This document shows, in pieces, positions 4,183-5,807 of a stretch of 5,807 nt of DNA (the first letter of the stretch is position 1; each line of letters opens with the position of its first letter). The notes beneath the pieces were generated by a model. That model was not told the DNA's origin. It was given only the letters and a program-made list of their open reading frames with translations, and searched no databases. Origin of the DNA: Deltaproteobacteria bacterium (GTDB lineage Bacteria; Desulfobacterota; Syntrophia; Syntrophales; UBA2185); NCBI GenBank assembly GCA_026388495.1, contig JAPLJQ010000596.1, positions 1 to 5,807 of the forward strand. Reading direction: 5' to 3'. The position numbers were made by a program, and so were the translations under genes.

Positions 4183-5807
4183 ATGTCGCTACGTTCAGAA
4201 AGCAATGGTGTTGCTGATATTAAGAAATATCGTGATCTGTTGATATGCATGTTTCTTGCGGCTGCCATTCTTGTTACCTATTGGCAGGTACAGTATTATG
4301 ACCTGATCTGCTATGATGATCTTGACTACATAACGGGAAACCCTCATGTCAAGAATGGGTTGACTTGGGATAGCTTCACATGGGCGATGACGTATATCCG
4401 TGTGGGTTACTGGCATCCCTTAACGTGGCTTTCTCACATACTGGATTATCAGTTGTTCGGATCCAATGCAGGCGGGTATCACTGGGTAAACGTGATCTTT
4501 CATATTGCCAATGCGATTCTGTTATATATCTTACTGAAACGCACAAGCGGTAATGTCTGGAAAAGTGCTTTCGTAGCAGCGCTGTTCGCTGTTCATCCCC
4601 TGAATGTAGAATCTGTTGCATGGGTTGCGGAACGGAAGAATGTATTAAGTACATTCTTCTGGTTCATGGCAATGTTGTCATATGCTTACTATGTGGAACG
4701 TCCGACGTTATATAGATATTCTCTCATCCTTTTTGCTTTTTCCTTAGGGCTTATGGCAAAGCCAATGCTTGTAACGCTTCCCTTTACTTTGTTGCTTTTC
4801 GACTACTGGCCTCTGGGCCGCCTCACATCATGGAAGGCTCTGCCCCGTCTGGTATTCGAAAAAATACCCCTTTTTGTTCTGTCGATTATTGTGAGTATCA
4901 TAACGTTTCTCACATGCAGGCATGAGGGCGTTGTCATATTCTTCGATAACTTGCCCCTTGGAGACCGCGTGGCCAATGTTCTTGTTTCTTATTCGAAATA
5001 TCTGGGGAAGATTTTCTGGCCACAGAACCTTGCGGTGTTTTATCCCTATTCGAAAGAATATAATTCATTTCAGATAGTTGGAGCCGCCTTACTGCTGATA
5101 ACCATATCCTGTGTTATGATTTTTCTGGCCCGGCATTATCGGTACGTACTTGTGGGGTGGCTGTGGTATTTGGGAACCCTTGTGCCGGTCATCGGGTTAA
5201 TACAGGCGGGAAAACAGGCGATGGCTGACCGTTATACCTATATTCCTATGATTGGTCTGTTTGTTATGATTGCCTGGGGTGTTTACGATCTCCTTAAAAA
5301 GTGGCCGCAACGCAAGATGATCTTTGTTGTATCTTCAGGAATTATCCTTTCAGTTTTAATCAGTTGTACGATTCTGCAGGTCAGATACTGGCAGAACAGC
5401 GTGACGCTTTTTGAGCACGCTCTGTATGTGACACATGATAACCTTCGCGCTCATACCAATCTTGGAATTGCTCTGAATATTCATGGGCAAATAGATGAGG
5501 CCATTCAACATTTTGAATATGTAATAAAGAGAGATCCTGAAAACGCGATAGCTTATAGCAATATGGGGATTGCCCGTGCCGGACAGGGGAAGACAGATGA
5601 AGCGATGGTTTATTATCATGAAGCGTTAAGAATAAAGCCAGATGATGAAACAACCCATAATAATCTGGGAGTAGCTTTTGCTAACAAGGGCAAATTCGAT
5701 GAAGCCATTGAGCATTTCAGGGAGGCTTTGAGAATCAGGCCTGACTATGTTCATGCTATCCTCAACATGGGTGGTGCTTTAGCCAAACAGGGGAAGGTAG
5801 AAGAGGC
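4183..5807 (+). CDS. Polytopic GT-C/TMTC-like membrane protein with C-terminal TPRs, partial at 3' end
   Basis: 541 codons are visible, with the 3' end outside the window. Residues 19-36 form a first membrane helix, followed by a non-cytoplasmic loop with YDDLDYITGNPHV (44-56), an acidic motif typical of GT-C glycosyltransferases. Next come WHPLTWLSHILDYQLFG (77-93), HPLNVESVAWVAERKNVLS (138-156) and MAKPMLVTLPFTLLLFDYWPLGR (191-213), further hydrophobic segments around 228-243, 297-316, 322-340, 353-367 and 379-399, and QAMADRYTYIP (345-355). From 421 on there are three exact 34-residue TPRs (421-454, 455-488, 489-522) and the start of a fourth. This layout matches bacterial relatives of eukaryotic TMTC O-mannosyltransferases. 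Transfer of a sugar from a lipid-linked donor is inferred, and no substrate can be named. An in-frame ATG at 4165 would add six residues. The start at 4183 is preferred, with a weak GGGGG upstream. Confidence 0.88.
   Translation, partial: MSLRSESNGVADIKKYRDLLICMFLAAAILVTYWQVQYYDLICYDDLDYITGNPHVKNGLTWDSFTWAMTYIRVGYWHPLTWLSHILDYQLFGSNAGGYHWVNVIFHIANAILLYILLKRTSGNVWKSAFVAALFAVHPLNVESVAWVAERKNVLSTFFWFMAMLSYAYYVERPTLYRYSLILFAFSLGLMAKPMLVTLPFTLLLFDYWPLGRLTSWKALPRLVFEKIPLFVLSIIVSIITFLTCRHEGVVIFFDNLPLGDRVANVLVSYSKYLGKIFWPQNLAVFYPYSKEYNSFQIVGAALLLITISCVMIFLARHYRYVLVGWLWYLGTLVPVIGLIQAGKQAMADRYTYIPMIGLFVMIAWGVYDLLKKWPQRKMIFVVSSGIILSVLISCTILQVRYWQNSVTLFEHALYVTHDNLRAHTNLGIALNIHGQIDEAIQHFEYVIKRDPENAIAYSNMGIARAGQGKTDEAMVYYHEALRIKPDDETTHNNLGVAFANKGKFDEAIEHFREALRIRPDYVHAILNMGGALAKQGKVEE

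Noticed and set aside
5356..5653. Two minus-strand frames of 87 and 90 codons near the right end
   Set aside because: They are antisense to the last membrane helix and TPR repeats of the plus-strand gene.
1..5807. CRISPR array, tRNA, rRNA or insertion-sequence transposase
   Set aside because: I looked for regularly spaced direct repeats, tRNA-like cloverleaf arms and transposase motifs and saw none in the window.

Overview
The window reads as chromosomal DNA of a Gram-negative bacterium, most likely a deltaproteobacterium (Desulfobacterota/Syntrophales-like). This is inferred from three things: C-run/G-run palindromic repeats and REP-like CATTCC repeats of the kind common in that group, the Methanosarcina-type branch of phosphoserine aminotransferase, and a large membrane protein with C-terminal TPRs of a type frequent there. 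No sequence search was run, so the taxonomy is tentative.

Layout. (1) 1-1425, minus strand: two toxin-antitoxin operons. higB-higA (601 down to 1, higA cut by the window edge) has a recognisable promoter/operator. A brnT-like toxin with a short ribbon-helix-helix antitoxin (1406 down to 913) has a 4-base start/stop overlap. A C-run/G-run hairpin and about 200 bases with no gene separate the two operons. (2) 1430-2500: a decayed accessory stretch on the minus strand. It holds a winged-helix fragment, a C-terminal HigA remnant, and a small-protein remnant. (3) 2466-2726, minus strand: an apparently intact tiny transcription unit with a sigma70-like promoter, a 42-codon ORF and a 3' hairpin. Its paralogue is the remnant in region 2. 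(4) 2744-3940, plus strand: promoter and complete serC (375 aa), diverging from the tiny unit. (5) 3941-4165: intergenic region with a long REP-like inverted repeat that may serve as serC terminator, a 54-bp near-perfect palindrome, and a small hairpin. (6) 4183-5807, plus strand: a polytopic GT-C/TMTC-like membrane protein with C-terminal TPRs, cut by the window end.

The strongest unexplained signal is the pair of small-gene modules at 1833-2013 and 2466-2661. Their last 26 codons align without gaps (12 identical residues), both end in ...KLA followed by an ATGA overlap into a 16-codon frame, and both place a 17-nt hairpin exactly 50 nt after the stop codon. Two stem pairs differ by compensatory changes. 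This suggests a small protein gene with a conserved structured 3' end. I do not recognise its family.

The genes do not form one pathway. serC is housekeeping (serine/B6 biosynthesis), the TPR protein is probably envelope glycosylation, and the left half is a toxin-antitoxin island with visible decay.
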